A stretch of DNA of 64,000 nucleotides from the NCBI RefSeq assembly GCF_003259225.1, contig NZ_QHJF01000024.1, forward strand, positions 49,690 to 113,689, written 5' to 3'. Source of the stretch: Marinomonas arctica (GTDB lineage: Bacteria > Pseudomonadota > Gammaproteobacteria > Pseudomonadales > Marinomonadaceae). Position numbers and translations under genes: made by a program. Of the stretch, positions 28,619 through 38,433 are shown piece by piece. Positions within the stretch are counted from its first letter, which is position 1. Each line of letters opens with the position of its first letter. The notes below the pieces were generated by a model. That model was given only the letters and a program-made list of their open reading frames with translations, had not been told where the DNA came from and did not search any database.

Positions 28619-30864
28619 AAGTCTCTCTCTCTGAACACATTAAGCACATTGGGTAACTGATTAATACGGTGTAATAACTTACTTAATACACTTAACTCGC
28701 CCACCTCAATGGTAAAGCGAATGTTTGCCGTATGATTCTCCTTTGCGGATAACGTATTCATCGACAACAAATTGACTTTTTCATTGGCCAACAAGCTTGT
28801 AATGTCATTTAACAATCCTGTTCTGTCATAAGCCTCAACTTGAATGTTCACTGGATATTGGTTGTCTAGCTCTTCCCCCCAACTCACATCAATGATCCTT
28901 TCCGGCTCATCTAGCCCAAGCTGAACAATATTAATGCAATCTTGTCTATGTACTGATACGCCTCGGCCTTGGGTGATATAACCAACAATGTCATCACCTG
29001 GAATAGGCGTACAACATTTCGCCATCTGGGTAAGCAGCTTGCCGACACCCAAAATATGAATATCGTTATCAGACGATTTGTGACGACTCTTTTTCAAGCG
29101 AATAGGGCGCGCCGGTGCACTTTCACCATTGAGGCTGTAAAAATCATCAATAACACGCAACACCCGCGCTAATTGGATGTCTCCAGCGCCAAGCGCCACA
29201 TACACTTCCTCTGCGTAAGAAAAATTAAAACGAGAGGAAATCGCCTGTAAATCAATGCGGTTATCATCAAAACCAAGACGCTTTAATTGCTTATCCAGAA
29301 GGTGCTTACCCGCGTCTAGATTTTTCTCTCTGTCTTCTTTTCTAAACCAGTTCTGAATTTTGGCTCTGGCTCGGTTGGTTTGCACATACCCTAAAGTCGG
29401 GTGCAACCAGTCACGACTAGGACCGCCTTCTTTCGTTGTAAGGATTTCAACCTTATCACCCGTTTTTAAATGCGTCACCAGTGAAATGATTTTGCCATTT
29501 ACTTTGGCACCACGACAGCGGTGACCAATTTCTGTGTGTACTCGATAGGCAAAATCAACGGGGGTAGCATTAATAGGCAAGTCAACGACATGGCCGTCAG
29601 GCGTAAAAACGTAGATACGGTCTTGCTCAATATCACTGCGAACTTGTTCAGATAAAGACTCCAAATCCCCTTGTACTTCATGAAAATCCAGAATGGTTCT
29701 TAGCCATTGCAGCTTTTCTTCATAACTGGAGCTATTGGAGCTTAAATCCGTTCCCTTATATTTCCAGTGCGCACACACACCCAACTCGGCATCTTCATGC
29801 ATTTTGTGAGTACGAATCTGGATTTCAAGCGCTCGACCTTGAGGCCCGATCACCGCCGTATGCAGTGACTGATAACCGTTTGATTTGGGGTTACTAATAT
29901 AGTCATCGAATTCGTGGGGAATAGGCCGCCACAAATTATGTACGATACCAAGAACGCCGTAACATTCCATCGGTTCATCCACTAAGATACGCACCGCTCT
30001 GACGTCATACACTTCATCAAAACCGATGTTTTTATTCTTCATTTTGCGCCAAATGCTGTAGATATGCTTGGCTCGCCCCATTAAATCGGCGTGTATATTA
30101 ATGCCCTTCAAACGCTCATCCAATAAGGCAATGACATCATCAATATACTGCTGACGATCAAGACGCTTTTCATCTAGCCAGGTCGCGATTCGTTTATAAT
30201 CAGAAGGATACAGATAGCGGAAAGAGAGATCCTCTAATTCCCATTTGATATGGCCAATTCCTAAACGATGGGCTAAAGGGGCATAAACACTCTGTACTTC
30301 AAGCGCCACAGCGACACGACGCTCTTCATTCTGATGTTTGGCTTCTTTAATAGCACAGGCACGCTCAGCGAGTTTAATCAGCACAACACGCACATCATCA
30401 ATAATCGAAACCAGCATTTTACGCAAAGATTCCAACTGGTTTTCGCTACTACCAAGCACTTCAGCCGCAGAGTCAGCGGTGAGATTTTTAGAGACCTCAC
30501 CCATGCGCATTACACCTTCAATAATCGAAGACACTTTGCGACCAAACATCTCGGTCACACGAGAGATAGGCAATTGATCTTCTCGTACCACTCGATACAA
30601 AGCAGCAGCAACCAATGAGTCTTGATCCGCCCGAAAACCAGACAAAATTTCGACCATTTCTAATCCAGCACGAAAAGTACTGGCTTGCGCTCCCCAATAA
30701 GAAGGTCTGGCACTTTTTAATTCTGATTGGCGGGCCAATTCACAGGCCATACGCAAAGGAACGCGAGCACTGTCATCAACCAAATGAGAAAACTGTGCCA
30801 TCCAGGCATCAATATCAACACTGCCATCGTCTAATACAGGATGATCTTTTCTTACCGTTACCAT
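28615..30864 (-). CDS. relA: GTP pyrophosphokinase RelA
   Basis: RelA makes (p)ppGpp when uncharged tRNA sits in the ribosome A site. The 749-residue protein has a hydrolase-like N-domain in which the HD metal residues are replaced (LVAAALYRVVRE), an active synthetase domain with the RelA-type EFDDYI motif and NGYQSLHTAV, a TGS domain (IYVFTPDGHVVDLPINATPV), and a C-terminal ACT domain (AYDRTGLLNDITSLL). This marks it as synthetase-only RelA rather than SpoT. It lies between rlmD and mazG, as in E. coli and pseudomonads. Confidence 0.96.
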   Translation of the reverse strand: MVTVRKDHPVLDDGSVDIDAWMAQFSHLVDDSARVPLRMACELARQSELKSARPSYWGAQASTFRAGLEMVEILSGFRADQDSLVAAALYRVVREDQLPISRVTEMFGRKVSSIIEGVMRMGEVSKNLTADSAAEVLGSSENQLESLRKMLVSIIDDVRVVLIKLAERACAIKEAKHQNEERRVAVALEVQSVYAPLAHRLGIGHIKWELEDLSFRYLYPSDYKRIATWLDEKRLDRQQYIDDVIALLDERLKGINIHADLMGRAKHIYSIWRKMKNKNIGFDEVYDVRAVRILVDEPMECYGVLGIVHNLWRPIPHEFDDYISNPKSNGYQSLHTAVIGPQGRALEIQIRTHKMHEDAELGVCAHWKYKGTDLSSNSSSYEEKLQWLRTILDFHEVQGDLESLSEQVRSDIEQDRIYVFTPDGHVVDLPINATPVDFAYRVHTEIGHRCRGAKVNGKIISLVTHLKTGDKVEILTTKEGGPSRDWLHPTLGYVQTNRARAKIQNWFRKEDREKNLDAGKHLLDKQLKRLGFDDNRIDLQAISSRFNFSYAEEVYVALGAGDIQLARVLRVIDDFYSLNGESAPARPIRLKKSRHKSSDNDIHILGVGKLLTQMAKCCTPIPGDDIVGYITQGRGVSVHRQDCINIVQLGLDEPERIIDVSWGEELDNQYPVNIQVEAYDRTGLLNDITSLLANEKVNLLSMNTLSAKENHTANIRFTIEVGELSVLSKLLHRINQLPNVLNVFRERDF

Positions 30865-30880
30865 TTATCCGCCCTTCAAT

Positions 30881-32248
30881 TTACTTCTTTTTTTGCAATA
30901 ACATCATGGTTTCTACATGCGATGTTTGCGGAAACATATCCATCAAACTAACACGTAAAACACGATATCCTTTTGCAACTAAATACTCGGCATCCCTCGC
31001 TAAAGTAGAAGCATTGCAAGAAACATACAATATTTGCATGGGTCCGATTTTTATTAAACTGTCTAAAAACTCAAACGCACCCGCACGAGGTGGGTCCAAC
31101 AATACTTTGGTAATCTGTTGCGTTAAAAGTTCATTTTTTACGGGCTTAGTTAAATCTGCTGCCAAAAAAGACACATTATCAAGGCCATTCAGGCGTGCGT
31201 TTTCCTTGGCAGCCTCAACCATATTCTCCTGAACCTCGACCCCAATAACCGATTGTGCCTGCTGAGCCAAAGGTAAAGAAAAATTTCCTACGCCACAAAA
31301 CAAATCCATTATGACATCCTGTTTACTTGGCTTTAACCAGTCCAACGCCTGCGACACCATTTTTTGATTCATGCTGGCGTTGACTTGAATAAAATCTTGC
31401 GGATGATACTTCAGTCTTACACTACTAAGGTCATAATAGCGCATTTTATCAGTGGTAACGTCCGCTCTGCTCGCTTTCGGTGCTTGCCAATACAGTGCTG
31501 TATTTTCTTTTTTTGCCCAGTCTTCCCAGACAGCTTCAAGCTCTGTAGACACTGGAGAAATTAGGCGAAATAAAACGGAAACCCCTTGAGTGTCTTCCAA
31601 CAATTCCACGTGCCCAAGTTGCGTAGACAAGGTATTGACTGACAATGCTTGTTTCAAGGAGTGAAATATGACTTGAAGCTTATCCGTTAACACAACACAA
31701 CGATCAATGGCGACTATGTCATTTGACGCTTTACCACGAAACCCCAACACCATTTGACCATTTTTATGGTCAATAGCGATACGTGCTCGACGACGATAGC
31801 CAATAGAAGCATCCGACAGTAATTCAAGAGGCTGAGTCGTAATAAGATGGCGCAATTGGCCTTGCAACCAATCAGCTTTTGCTGAAAGTTGCTTTTCTCT
31901 TGCTAAATGCTGAAAACTGCAACCGCCACAGGCATGAAAATGCTGACAATCAGGCTCTACCCGATGGCCACTCGGCTCGATGATGTGAGTTAAAACCGCC
32001 TCATCAAAACGACGCCCAATTTTGGTCACCTGCGCTGTCACCGTCTCTCCAGGTAAAGCGCCTTCTATAAAGGTGACTTTTCCTTGTAAACGCGCAACGC
32101 CTTTTGCTTCATGAGTTAGGCCCTCAACGTTGAAAGTCTGTATAGGGCCGATAGACTGAGGTTTAGGGGCGCGACGCTGGGGGGTTCTTTTTCTCAAAGG
32201 GAGCTCTCTTGTTCCTGACTTTTTTCTGGTCAAATAGGATAAATGCAC
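30881..32248 (-). CDS. rlmD: 23S rRNA (uracil-1939-C5) methyltransferase RlmD
   Basis: RlmD (RumA) methylates U1939 of 23S rRNA. The 455-residue protein has an N-terminal TRAM domain (about residues 40-95), the iron-sulfur ligands CQHFHACGGCSFQHL plus a later Cys in DRCVVL, the SAM motif MDLFCGVGNFSLPLA, and the catalytic cysteine in ILYVSCNASTLARD. The frame opens with GTG 32248, which has a weak RBS. A TTG at 32197 with AAGAGAG upstream is a plausible alternative start. It lies 16 nt upstream of relA. Confidence 0.94.
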   Translation of the reverse strand: MHLSYLTRKKSGTRELPLRKRTPQRRAPKPQSIGPIQTFNVEGLTHEAKGVARLQGKVTFIEGALPGETVTAQVTKIGRRFDEAVLTHIIEPSGHRVEPDCQHFHACGGCSFQHLAREKQLSAKADWLQGQLRHLITTQPLELLSDASIGYRRRARIAIDHKNGQMVLGFRGKASNDIVAIDRCVVLTDKLQVIFHSLKQALSVNTLSTQLGHVELLEDTQGVSVLFRLISPVSTELEAVWEDWAKKENTALYWQAPKASRADVTTDKMRYYDLSSVRLKYHPQDFIQVNASMNQKMVSQALDWLKPSKQDVIMDLFCGVGNFSLPLAQQAQSVIGVEVQENMVEAAKENARLNGLDNVSFLAADLTKPVKNELLTQQITKVLLDPPRAGAFEFLDSLIKIGPMQILYVSCNASTLARDAEYLVAKGYRVLRVSLMDMFPQTSHVETMMLLQKKK

Positions 32249-32285
32249 AAGTATTCTATCGCATCTATCCCTAGAACTGTACGCG

Positions 32286-32315
32286 AAAACAAGCCCTTAA
32301 TTAATAAAAGGGCTT
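32286..32315 (-). terminator. Intrinsic terminator after cysM
   Basis: On the minus strand AAGCCCTT (32315-32308) pairs with AAGGGCTT (32298-32291), and GTTTTCG follows. It begins at the cysM stop and would separate cysM from rlmD. Confidence 0.7.
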
Positions 32316-33209
32316 TTAGCCATCGAACACCCCTGTCGACAAATAACGATCTCCACGATCACAAACAATCGCAACAATGACGGCATTATTGAGTTGCTCG
32401 GACAAAGCCAAGGCTGTCGCCACCGATCCACCTGAAGAAACACCACAAAAAATCCCTTCTTCTTTTGCTAACCGTCGCATGGTCACTTCTGCTGTAGTTT
32501 GCGAAACATCCATCACTTTATCCACTCTAGTCTCGTCAAAAATCGAAGGCAGATACGCCTTTGGCCAACGACGAATACCAGGGATACTCGAACCATCTTG
32601 CGGCTGCAGGCCAATAATTTGAATCGCTTTATTTTGCTCTTTTAAATATTGGGACACCCCCATAATGGTTCCAGTTGTCCCCATAGAACTAACAAAGTGC
32701 GTTACGGTTCCCTGAGTCTGCTGCCAAATTTCTGGGCCTGTGGTCAGATAATGAGCATTAGGGTTATCTTGGTTAGCAAACTGATTAAGCACGATACCAA
32801 CACCTTGATCCTGCATCTCTTGAGCAAGATCACGCGCTCTTTCCATACCTTCCTCTTTTGTCACCAAGTGCAAAATTGCCCCATAAGCCGACATCGCTGA
32901 TTTACGCTCCTGGCTCATGTTATCTGGCATGATTAAATGCATCTTGTAGCCCTTAATCGCAGCCGCCATCGCCAAAGCAATGCCGGTGTTACCACTGGTT
33001 GCTTCAATTAAACTATCGCCTGGCTTTATATCTCCACGTAACTCAGCTTGAAGTATCATGTTCAACGCAGGACGATCTTTTACTGATCCGGCAGGGTTTT
33101 GACCTTCTAATTTTAGCAACACCGTGTTGCTTGGATTTGGATTGATGCGCTGCAAGCGAACCAAAGGTGTTTGCCCAATCAAGGACTCAATACTAGGATA
33201 TTGGATCAT
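32316..33209 (-). CDS. cysM: Cysteine synthase B CysM
   Basis: CysM makes cysteine (or S-sulfocysteine from thiosulfate) from O-acetylserine. The 297-residue PLP enzyme has the Schiff-base lysine in NPAGSVKDRPAL, the substrate loop EATSGNTGIALA, and the cofactor region GVSSGGSVATAL. Its length and gene neighbourhood (gacS-cysM-rlmD-relA) match the CysM rather than the CysK group. ATG 33209 has only a weak RBS. Confidence 0.92.
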   Translation of the reverse strand: MIQYPSIESLIGQTPLVRLQRINPNPSNTVLLKLEGQNPAGSVKDRPALNMILQAELRGDIKPGDSLIEATSGNTGIALAMAAAIKGYKMHLIMPDNMSQERKSAMSAYGAILHLVTKEEGMERARDLAQEMQDQGVGIVLNQFANQDNPNAHYLTTGPEIWQQTQGTVTHFVSSMGTTGTIMGVSQYLKEQNKAIQIIGLQPQDGSSIPGIRRWPKAYLPSIFDETRVDKVMDVSQTTAEVTMRRLAKEEGIFCGVSSGGSVATALALSEQLNNAVIVAIVCDRGDRYLSTGVFDG

Positions 33210-33335
33210 ATAAAAACTTCATTGACATTGATGACTTAGGGAATGAAACTTAACTATTTAAGAACACTAATGACAAACAGTACAATAAGAAAGCGTTATA
33301 AACTTAGTTTCGATTTGACATTCTAGGGCAAGAGT

Positions 33336-33560
33336 ATGCTCGTAACACGCGTTTTCGCACTACTTTTTTTATTACTTTTACTCAGTAGCTGTGAAAAACC
33401 CACTGAAGACCTCACTGGGCTAGATACCATTGAGTTAAGAAAGAAATGGCGTGAATGTGCCTACATTCACGCCCCATCCAGCCGTGAAAAACAGACATGC
33501 GATAACTATGAAAAAGAATGCAAAGATCGACAGAACAAAGGCAATTTGGCCTGCTATTGA
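33336..33560 (+). CDS. Small cysteine-containing lipoprotein next to barA
   Basis: A 74-residue product with a lipoprotein signal (FALLFLLLLLSSCEK, lipobox LSSC). The mature part of about 55 residues is charged and contains four further Cys residues (ECAYIH, TCDNY, KECKD, LACY), which may form disulfides in the periplasm. ATG 33336 has AGGGCAAGAG upstream. It ends 24 nt before barA on the same strand and so is likely co-transcribed with it. No family recognised; a sensory link to BarA is only a guess from position. Confidence 0.7.
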   Translation: MLVTRVFALLFLLLLLSSCEKPTEDLTGLDTIELRKKWRECAYIHAPSSREKQTCDNYEKECKDRQNKGNLACY

Positions 33561-33584
33561 TTCATTCAGCAGATTAGCAATACG

Positions 33585-36383
33585 ATGAGATTGCATTTTC
33601 TCACCAATCTGGCACCACTTAGCGTAGGCCGTAAACTCTTTTGGGCGCTCTTCACACCTGTATTTGTCATCTCAATGCTCACCAGCCTTTTTTTACTGTC
33701 GACCCGTTTTGATGATTTGAATCGCCAGTTGTTTGAGCGCACCAAACAAATTACAGAACAAGTCGCTACGACTAGCGAATACGCGATTGTCTTTTCCGAT
33801 CAAAATATGATGTATCGAATACTGCAAAATGCCCTCAGCAATCACGACATCAACAGCGTACAGTTATTCAACAGCGAGCAAAAAATCATTGCCGAACTGG
33901 GCAGTGCGCCGACCCAAAACAACATGACTTTCACAGAAGAAAGTCACATTATCGAATATGACGACCACCTAGAATCCATGAGCGCTATCTACTATGCCAA
34001 TAATTCACTAGACGGCATATTCAACGCCCAAACGGACCTCTTTAACCCGACCAACCAACGCAATTTAATTGGCTGGGTCAAAATTGAGGCCAACAAATCG
34101 GCGATCAAAATAGCAAAATATCAATACGCTAGCTTAATCATCTTTAGTTTGGTCTTACTAAACATACTGACAATTTTAGGCGCATATCATTTTTCGTCGC
34201 ATTTAACACAGCCCATCAACAAGCTTGCTATGGCCTTAAATAAGCTGGTCAAAGGCCAATTCTCAGCCGCAAAATTGACAAAACTGCCACCAGAATACGC
34301 GGAACTGCAAAAAGACCTGCTCGATCTGACTGAAAGGTTAGAACACCACCATGAAGAGCTCATTATCGGCATAGAACAATCGACCGAAGACATCCGACGC
34401 AGCATGGACAGTATGGAGGAAAAAAGCGCGCAATTGCACATCGCCAATCGAGAAGCAATGGAGTCAAATCGCTTAAAATCGCAATTTCTTGCCAACATCA
34501 GCCATGAAGTTCGCACGCCTTTAAATGCCATTTTAGGTTATACAAAAACACTGCAAAAAGACATTGTCGATCCTCAACAACGACTCTATGTCGACACTAT
34601 CGAGCAATCGACAAACAGCCTACTGGCGATTATTGGCGATATTTTGGACTTCTCGAAAATTGAAGCTGGAAAATTAAACCTAGAAAACAACCACTTCAAC
34701 TTAAAAGCACTAGTCGATGATGTTTATCAAATTCTGAGTGTCAACTTACTGACGAAAGAGAAACAAATTGATTTAGTACCAGAATTTTGCGCGGATATTC
34801 CGGAATGGTTTGTTGGTGACAGCACTCGAATTCGTCAAATTTTAACGAACCTAATCGGCAATGCCATAAAATTCACCCATCAAGGGTCAGTACGCACAAA
34901 AGTATCCATCGCTTCGCAAACATCCCAGGAAATCACCCTATCCTTCCAAATCATTGACACTGGCATAGGTATACCGGAACACAAGATACATCGCCTATTC
35001 AAGCCCTTTTCTCAAGTAGACACCAGCACAACACGACAATTTGGCGGAACCGGCTTAGGACTGGTCATCACTAAAAAACTGGTCGAACAGATGAAAGGGA
35101 AAATTGAAGTCAGTAGTGACCCAAGTATCGGCTCAACCTTTCGCTTTACTATAACACTCAAAAAATCAAACAAAACCAGCCAATACAAGCAGAAACTGGA
35201 TCGACGCGTCCTGTTGCTCGAACCTAGCACCACCTATAAAAACTACCTAACGGCCTACCTAGATAGTATTGGTGTTCACTATGTTGCCTGTTCAGACATA
35301 GAGCAGATCATCTCCACTTTAAACAAACAACACGATGCCATTGATGCCGTCTTATTAAGCGTTACCCCTGATGACCAAAACACGACAGAAGCGCGGGAGC
35401 TGATTGCTTATTGCGCGCAACAATATGCCATCCCCAGTATTATGATGGTACAACCACCCGGTCAAATAGCGCACTATCCTGATCTAAAGAGCCTATGCAG
35501 TGACATACTACTTAAACCAATTAGCCAAGACAGGCTATACCAAGCACTGCTACACATCAACAAAGCACCGATCGAGCTATTGTCTCAAAAGGCACTCCCG
35601 TCAGCCAATCATGAGCACTTAAAAAACTTGAAAATATTGGCTGTGGACGATTCTCCAGTCAATCTGCAGCTACTGAATCATTGGCTCACGCCAGCTGGCG
35701 TTAAAGTATCGACAGCCTACAGTGGGCGCCAAGCGGTAGATATGGCAATACATGAAAAATTCGACTTGATATTTATGGACATTCAAATGCCTGAAATGGA
35801 TGGCATGGAAACGACTCAACAATTACGTCAACTAAAGCATTACAAGAACACCCCTATTATTGCACTGACAGCACACGCCTTAGGATCAGAACAACAGCAA
35901 ATACTTGCAAGCGGTATGAATGCTTATTTAACCAAGCCTATCGATGAAGAGCTACTCTTTACCACCATTGAAACGTGGCGTAACAATACAAAAACCTTTC
36001 AAGATCAGGTAGATGACAAACTCATCAATATTTTTGATTTAGACAAAGCGCTCGCTGTCGTTGATGGCAAAGCTGACATAGCAAAAGAGATGTTTGACAT
36101 GTTAGCGGACTCGCTAGACGCGGAAAAAAAGCTGATTCAACATCACTTAGAAAAGCAAGATACTGAAAAACTCATAGAAGTAGTACATAGAATACATGGC
36201 GCCTCTAAATATACTGGCACCATTAATATCGCGCGCCATGCTGGCTTTCTAGAAACCCATTTAAAAGAGTTAGGTTTAGAAGACGCTGACGGTGTCGCAG
36301 AAGACTTTATTGAAGCCATTGAAGAGCTTCTGAATCACAGACAGCTTATTCCTTGGCCTCAATCGGTGAACCCGACACGTTAG
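33585..36383 (+). CDS. barA: Hybrid sensor histidine kinase BarA/GacS
   Basis: This inner-membrane kinase activates UvrY/GacA and through it the Csr/Rsm small-RNA system. The 932-residue protein has two membrane helices flanking a periplasmic sensor region (about residues 35-190), a HAMP domain, HisKA with phosphorylated His307 in ANISHEVRTPLNAI, an HATPase domain (NLIGNAIKFTHQG and GGTGLGLVITKK), a degenerate first receiver, a good receiver (about 683-800, LIFMDIQMPEMDG) and an HPt domain (VVHRIHGASKY, about residue 870). Its 3' end overlaps convergent acpS by 38 bp. Confidence 0.94.
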   Translation: MRLHFLTNLAPLSVGRKLFWALFTPVFVISMLTSLFLLSTRFDDLNRQLFERTKQITEQVATTSEYAIVFSDQNMMYRILQNALSNHDINSVQLFNSEQKIIAELGSAPTQNNMTFTEESHIIEYDDHLESMSAIYYANNSLDGIFNAQTDLFNPTNQRNLIGWVKIEANKSAIKIAKYQYASLIIFSLVLLNILTILGAYHFSSHLTQPINKLAMALNKLVKGQFSAAKLTKLPPEYAELQKDLLDLTERLEHHHEELIIGIEQSTEDIRRSMDSMEEKSAQLHIANREAMESNRLKSQFLANISHEVRTPLNAILGYTKTLQKDIVDPQQRLYVDTIEQSTNSLLAIIGDILDFSKIEAGKLNLENNHFNLKALVDDVYQILSVNLLTKEKQIDLVPEFCADIPEWFVGDSTRIRQILTNLIGNAIKFTHQGSVRTKVSIASQTSQEITLSFQIIDTGIGIPEHKIHRLFKPFSQVDTSTTRQFGGTGLGLVITKKLVEQMKGKIEVSSDPSIGSTFRFTITLKKSNKTSQYKQKLDRRVLLLEPSTTYKNYLTAYLDSIGVHYVACSDIEQIISTLNKQHDAIDAVLLSVTPDDQNTTEARELIAYCAQQYAIPSIMMVQPPGQIAHYPDLKSLCSDILLKPISQDRLYQALLHINKAPIELLSQKALPSANHEHLKNLKILAVDDSPVNLQLLNHWLTPAGVKVSTAYSGRQAVDMAIHEKFDLIFMDIQMPEMDGMETTQQLRQLKHYKNTPIIALTAHALGSEQQQILASGMNAYLTKPIDEELLFTTIETWRNNTKTFQDQVDDKLINIFDLDKALAVVDGKADIAKEMFDMLADSLDAEKKLIQHHLEKQDTEKLIEVVHRIHGASKYTGTINIARHAGFLETHLKELGLEDADGVAEDFIEAIEELLNHRQLIPWPQSVNPTR

Positions 36384-36765
36384 ATTCAAGAACAACAAAA
36401 GCCTGAGCATACACTTTCTCATCCGTTAGACTTAAATGCCATGCTACAGGGAAGTCATAGCGCGCCGTAATACTTTCATCAACCATGAGAATCGGCTGCC
36501 CAGAAGGCAAATTACTAACACTAAAGTGCTGAAAACTTACCCCCGAACCAATCCCTGTTCCCAACGCCTTAACGGCCGCTTCTTTCGCTGCAAAGCGTTT
36601 TGCAACATAAGCATTGGCTTTGTCTACATTGCGGATTTCTAACCAGCGTTGTTTTTCGGCGGCCGTTAATATGCGATCAATAAAACGCTCCCCCAAACGC
36701 TCAATTGACTGAGCGATTCGCGCTATCTCAACCAAATCCGTTCCAACTCCGATAATCAAACTCAC
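36346..36765 (-). CDS. acpS: Holo-[acyl-carrier-protein] synthase AcpS
   Basis: AcpS transfers 4'-phosphopantetheine from CoA to the acyl carrier protein. The 139-residue protein shows IGVGTDLVEIARI (magnesium-binding Asp) and KRFAAKEAAVKALGTGIG. The frame starts at GTG 36765, but TTG 36759 has a better spaced AGAGG and would give MIIGVGTD, closer to the usual start. It lies 22 nt after recO without the usual pdxJ in between, and overlaps the end of barA. Confidence 0.93.
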   Translation of the reverse strand: MSLIIGVGTDLVEIARIAQSIERLGERFIDRILTAAEKQRWLEIRNVDKANAYVAKRFAAKEAAVKALGTGIGSGVSFQHFSVSNLPSGQPILMVDESITARYDFPVAWHLSLTDEKVYAQAFVVLESNVSGSPIEAKE

Positions 36766-36787
36766 ACCTCTTTAATAACGTAAACCA

Positions 36788-37525
36788 TCACACGGCACGA
36801 AAAATAGGCACCCCGAGATGCCGATCACCTTGAAAAGGCTGCTTTGGTAATAAGCGCCTCGAGACGATTGGCTTGCCATTTAATAAACTATCCAGCCAGT
36901 TACGATGTAACTCTTTGGCGAGACTTAACACTTGTTTATCCGTCCATTTACCCGCGTGATAATCAAGGGCTACTTGCCCTTCAACAAACAACATAGGTGT
37001 TTGTTTTGGTATTTCACCATGATAAGGCCGCAGACCAAATTTATAGTGAAATTGGTAAAGCTGACGCGCTTCAAGCGGCTCACCACGACCTGTAGATATC
37101 ATGTTAACGCCAACACCAAGCTCGGAAAATAACCCCACCTCAAAGCGCCGTAACAAAGGCGCAATAACCACCCCAGAATGCAGGCTATCAATCAGCCATT
37201 GATATAATGCAAATACCTCAGGCAATGGCAAATTGGCAGGCAAAAGCTTTTCAAGTAACTCATGCACATAAAAAGCCGCGTACAAAGACAACCCTTCAAG
37301 CACCGCCGCCGCTTTTACCGATTCCAAACTTTTCACGGTTTTTAAGTCACCGCGGCCAGAAAGCTCCATTTCATAGCATAAAAAAGGCCCGGGAATGATC
37401 CGAGCCTCTTTTTTTGGTAGTCGCCAAACACCTCGAATCAAACCTTGCTCAAGCGTTAATGCATCAAGCAGAATTTTGCCATCTTGAAAAGGCCGAGTAT
37501 GAATGACATACGCAGAAACGCGCAT
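36788..37525 (-). CDS. recO: DNA repair protein RecO
   Basis: RecO works with RecF and RecR to load RecA onto SSB-coated gaps. The 245-residue protein begins with an OB fold (AYVIHTRPFQDGKILLDALT) followed by the helical RecO domain with YVHELLEKLLP and LRRFEVGLFSELG. The usual zinc-ligand cysteines are absent, as in many gammaproteobacterial RecO proteins. ATG 37525 follows the era stop by 5 nt. Confidence 0.92.
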   Translation of the reverse strand: MRVSAYVIHTRPFQDGKILLDALTLEQGLIRGVWRLPKKEARIIPGPFLCYEMELSGRGDLKTVKSLESVKAAAVLEGLSLYAAFYVHELLEKLLPANLPLPEVFALYQWLIDSLHSGVVIAPLLRRFEVGLFSELGVGVNMISTGRGEPLEARQLYQFHYKFGLRPYHGEIPKQTPMLFVEGQVALDYHAGKWTDKQVLSLAKELHRNWLDSLLNGKPIVSRRLLPKQPFQGDRHLGVPIFRAV

Positions 37526-37530
37526 TGAGA

Positions 37531-38433
37531 TTATTCTTCCTGGTAACCTAAACTGGCCAAGGCACGCTCATCATCTGACCAACCTGAACGCACTTTAATC
37601 CAAAGATTCAACATGACTTTATGTTGAAATAAGTTCTCCATATCAATACGCGCTTCTTTGCCTATTAGCTTAATTTTATCACCACGCTCGCCGATAATGA
37701 TGCGCTTTTGCCCATTTCGCTCCACCAAAATCAGCGCACTAATATGAATAGCCGACTCTTCATAAACAAATTCTTCAATTTGCACGGCCACTTCATAAGG
37801 CACTTCTTGACCAAGCTGGCGCGTGATCTTCTCACGAACAATTTCAGCAGCCAAAAAGCGTGAACTGCGATTGGTTATTTGATCCTCAGGGTAAAACTGC
37901 GTCCCCTCAGGCATATAGCTTTCAACCAAGCGCTCTAAACGGTCTAAATTGTTATTACGCAAGGCGGATATCGGAACAATTTGCGCAAAATCCATCCGGT
38001 CTGCTAGGTTTGCTAAACGCGGCAAAAGATCTTCTTTTTGATCAAGTTGATCCACCTTATTCACCACCAAAATAACGGGACAGCGAGCGTGTTTCACTTT
38101 TTGTAACACCGCCTCATCTTCTTCTGTCCAACGATCCGCATCGATAACAAACAGCACCACGTCGACATCTTTTAATGCCGCCGCTGCGGTTTTATTCATG
38201 ATACGGTTAATGGCTTTGGCCTCTCCCAGATGCAAACCGGGTGTATCCACATAAATAGCCTGAACATGGCCTTCTGTTTTTACACCAAGAATTTGATCTC
38301 GGGTGGTTTGCGGCTTACGCGACGTTATGGATAATTTTTGGCCTAATATATGATTAAGCAACGTCGACTTACCCACATTTGGGCGGCCAACAATGGCAAT
38401 ATAACCACAGTGTGTCACTTCAACGTCAGACAT
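37531..38433 (-). CDS. era: GTPase Era
   Basis: Era binds 16S rRNA near its 3' end and assists 30S maturation. The 300-residue protein has the G motifs [20 protein letters not shown] and VVNKVDQL, and a C-terminal KH domain with [18 protein letters not shown]. It overlaps rnc by 8 bp in the conserved lepB-rnc-era-recO order. Confidence 0.96.
   Translation of the reverse strand: MSDVEVTHCGYIAIVGRPNVGKSTLLNHILGQKLSITSRKPQTTRDQILGVKTEGHVQAIYVDTPGLHLGEAKAINRIMNKTAAAALKDVDVVLFVIDADRWTEEDEAVLQKVKHARCPVILVVNKVDQLDQKEDLLPRLANLADRMDFAQIVPISALRNNNLDRLERLVESYMPEGTQFYPEDQITNRSSRFLAAEIVREKITRQLGQEVPYEVAVQIEEFVYEESAIHISALILVERNGQKRIIIGERGDKIKLIGKEARIDMENLFQHKVMLNLWIKVRSGWSDDERALASLGYQEE

Noticed and set aside
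30615..31232. A 205-codon plus-strand open frame
   Set aside because: It runs antisense across the 5' end of relA and the 3' end of rlmD, both clearly conserved, and has low-complexity, shadow-like composition.
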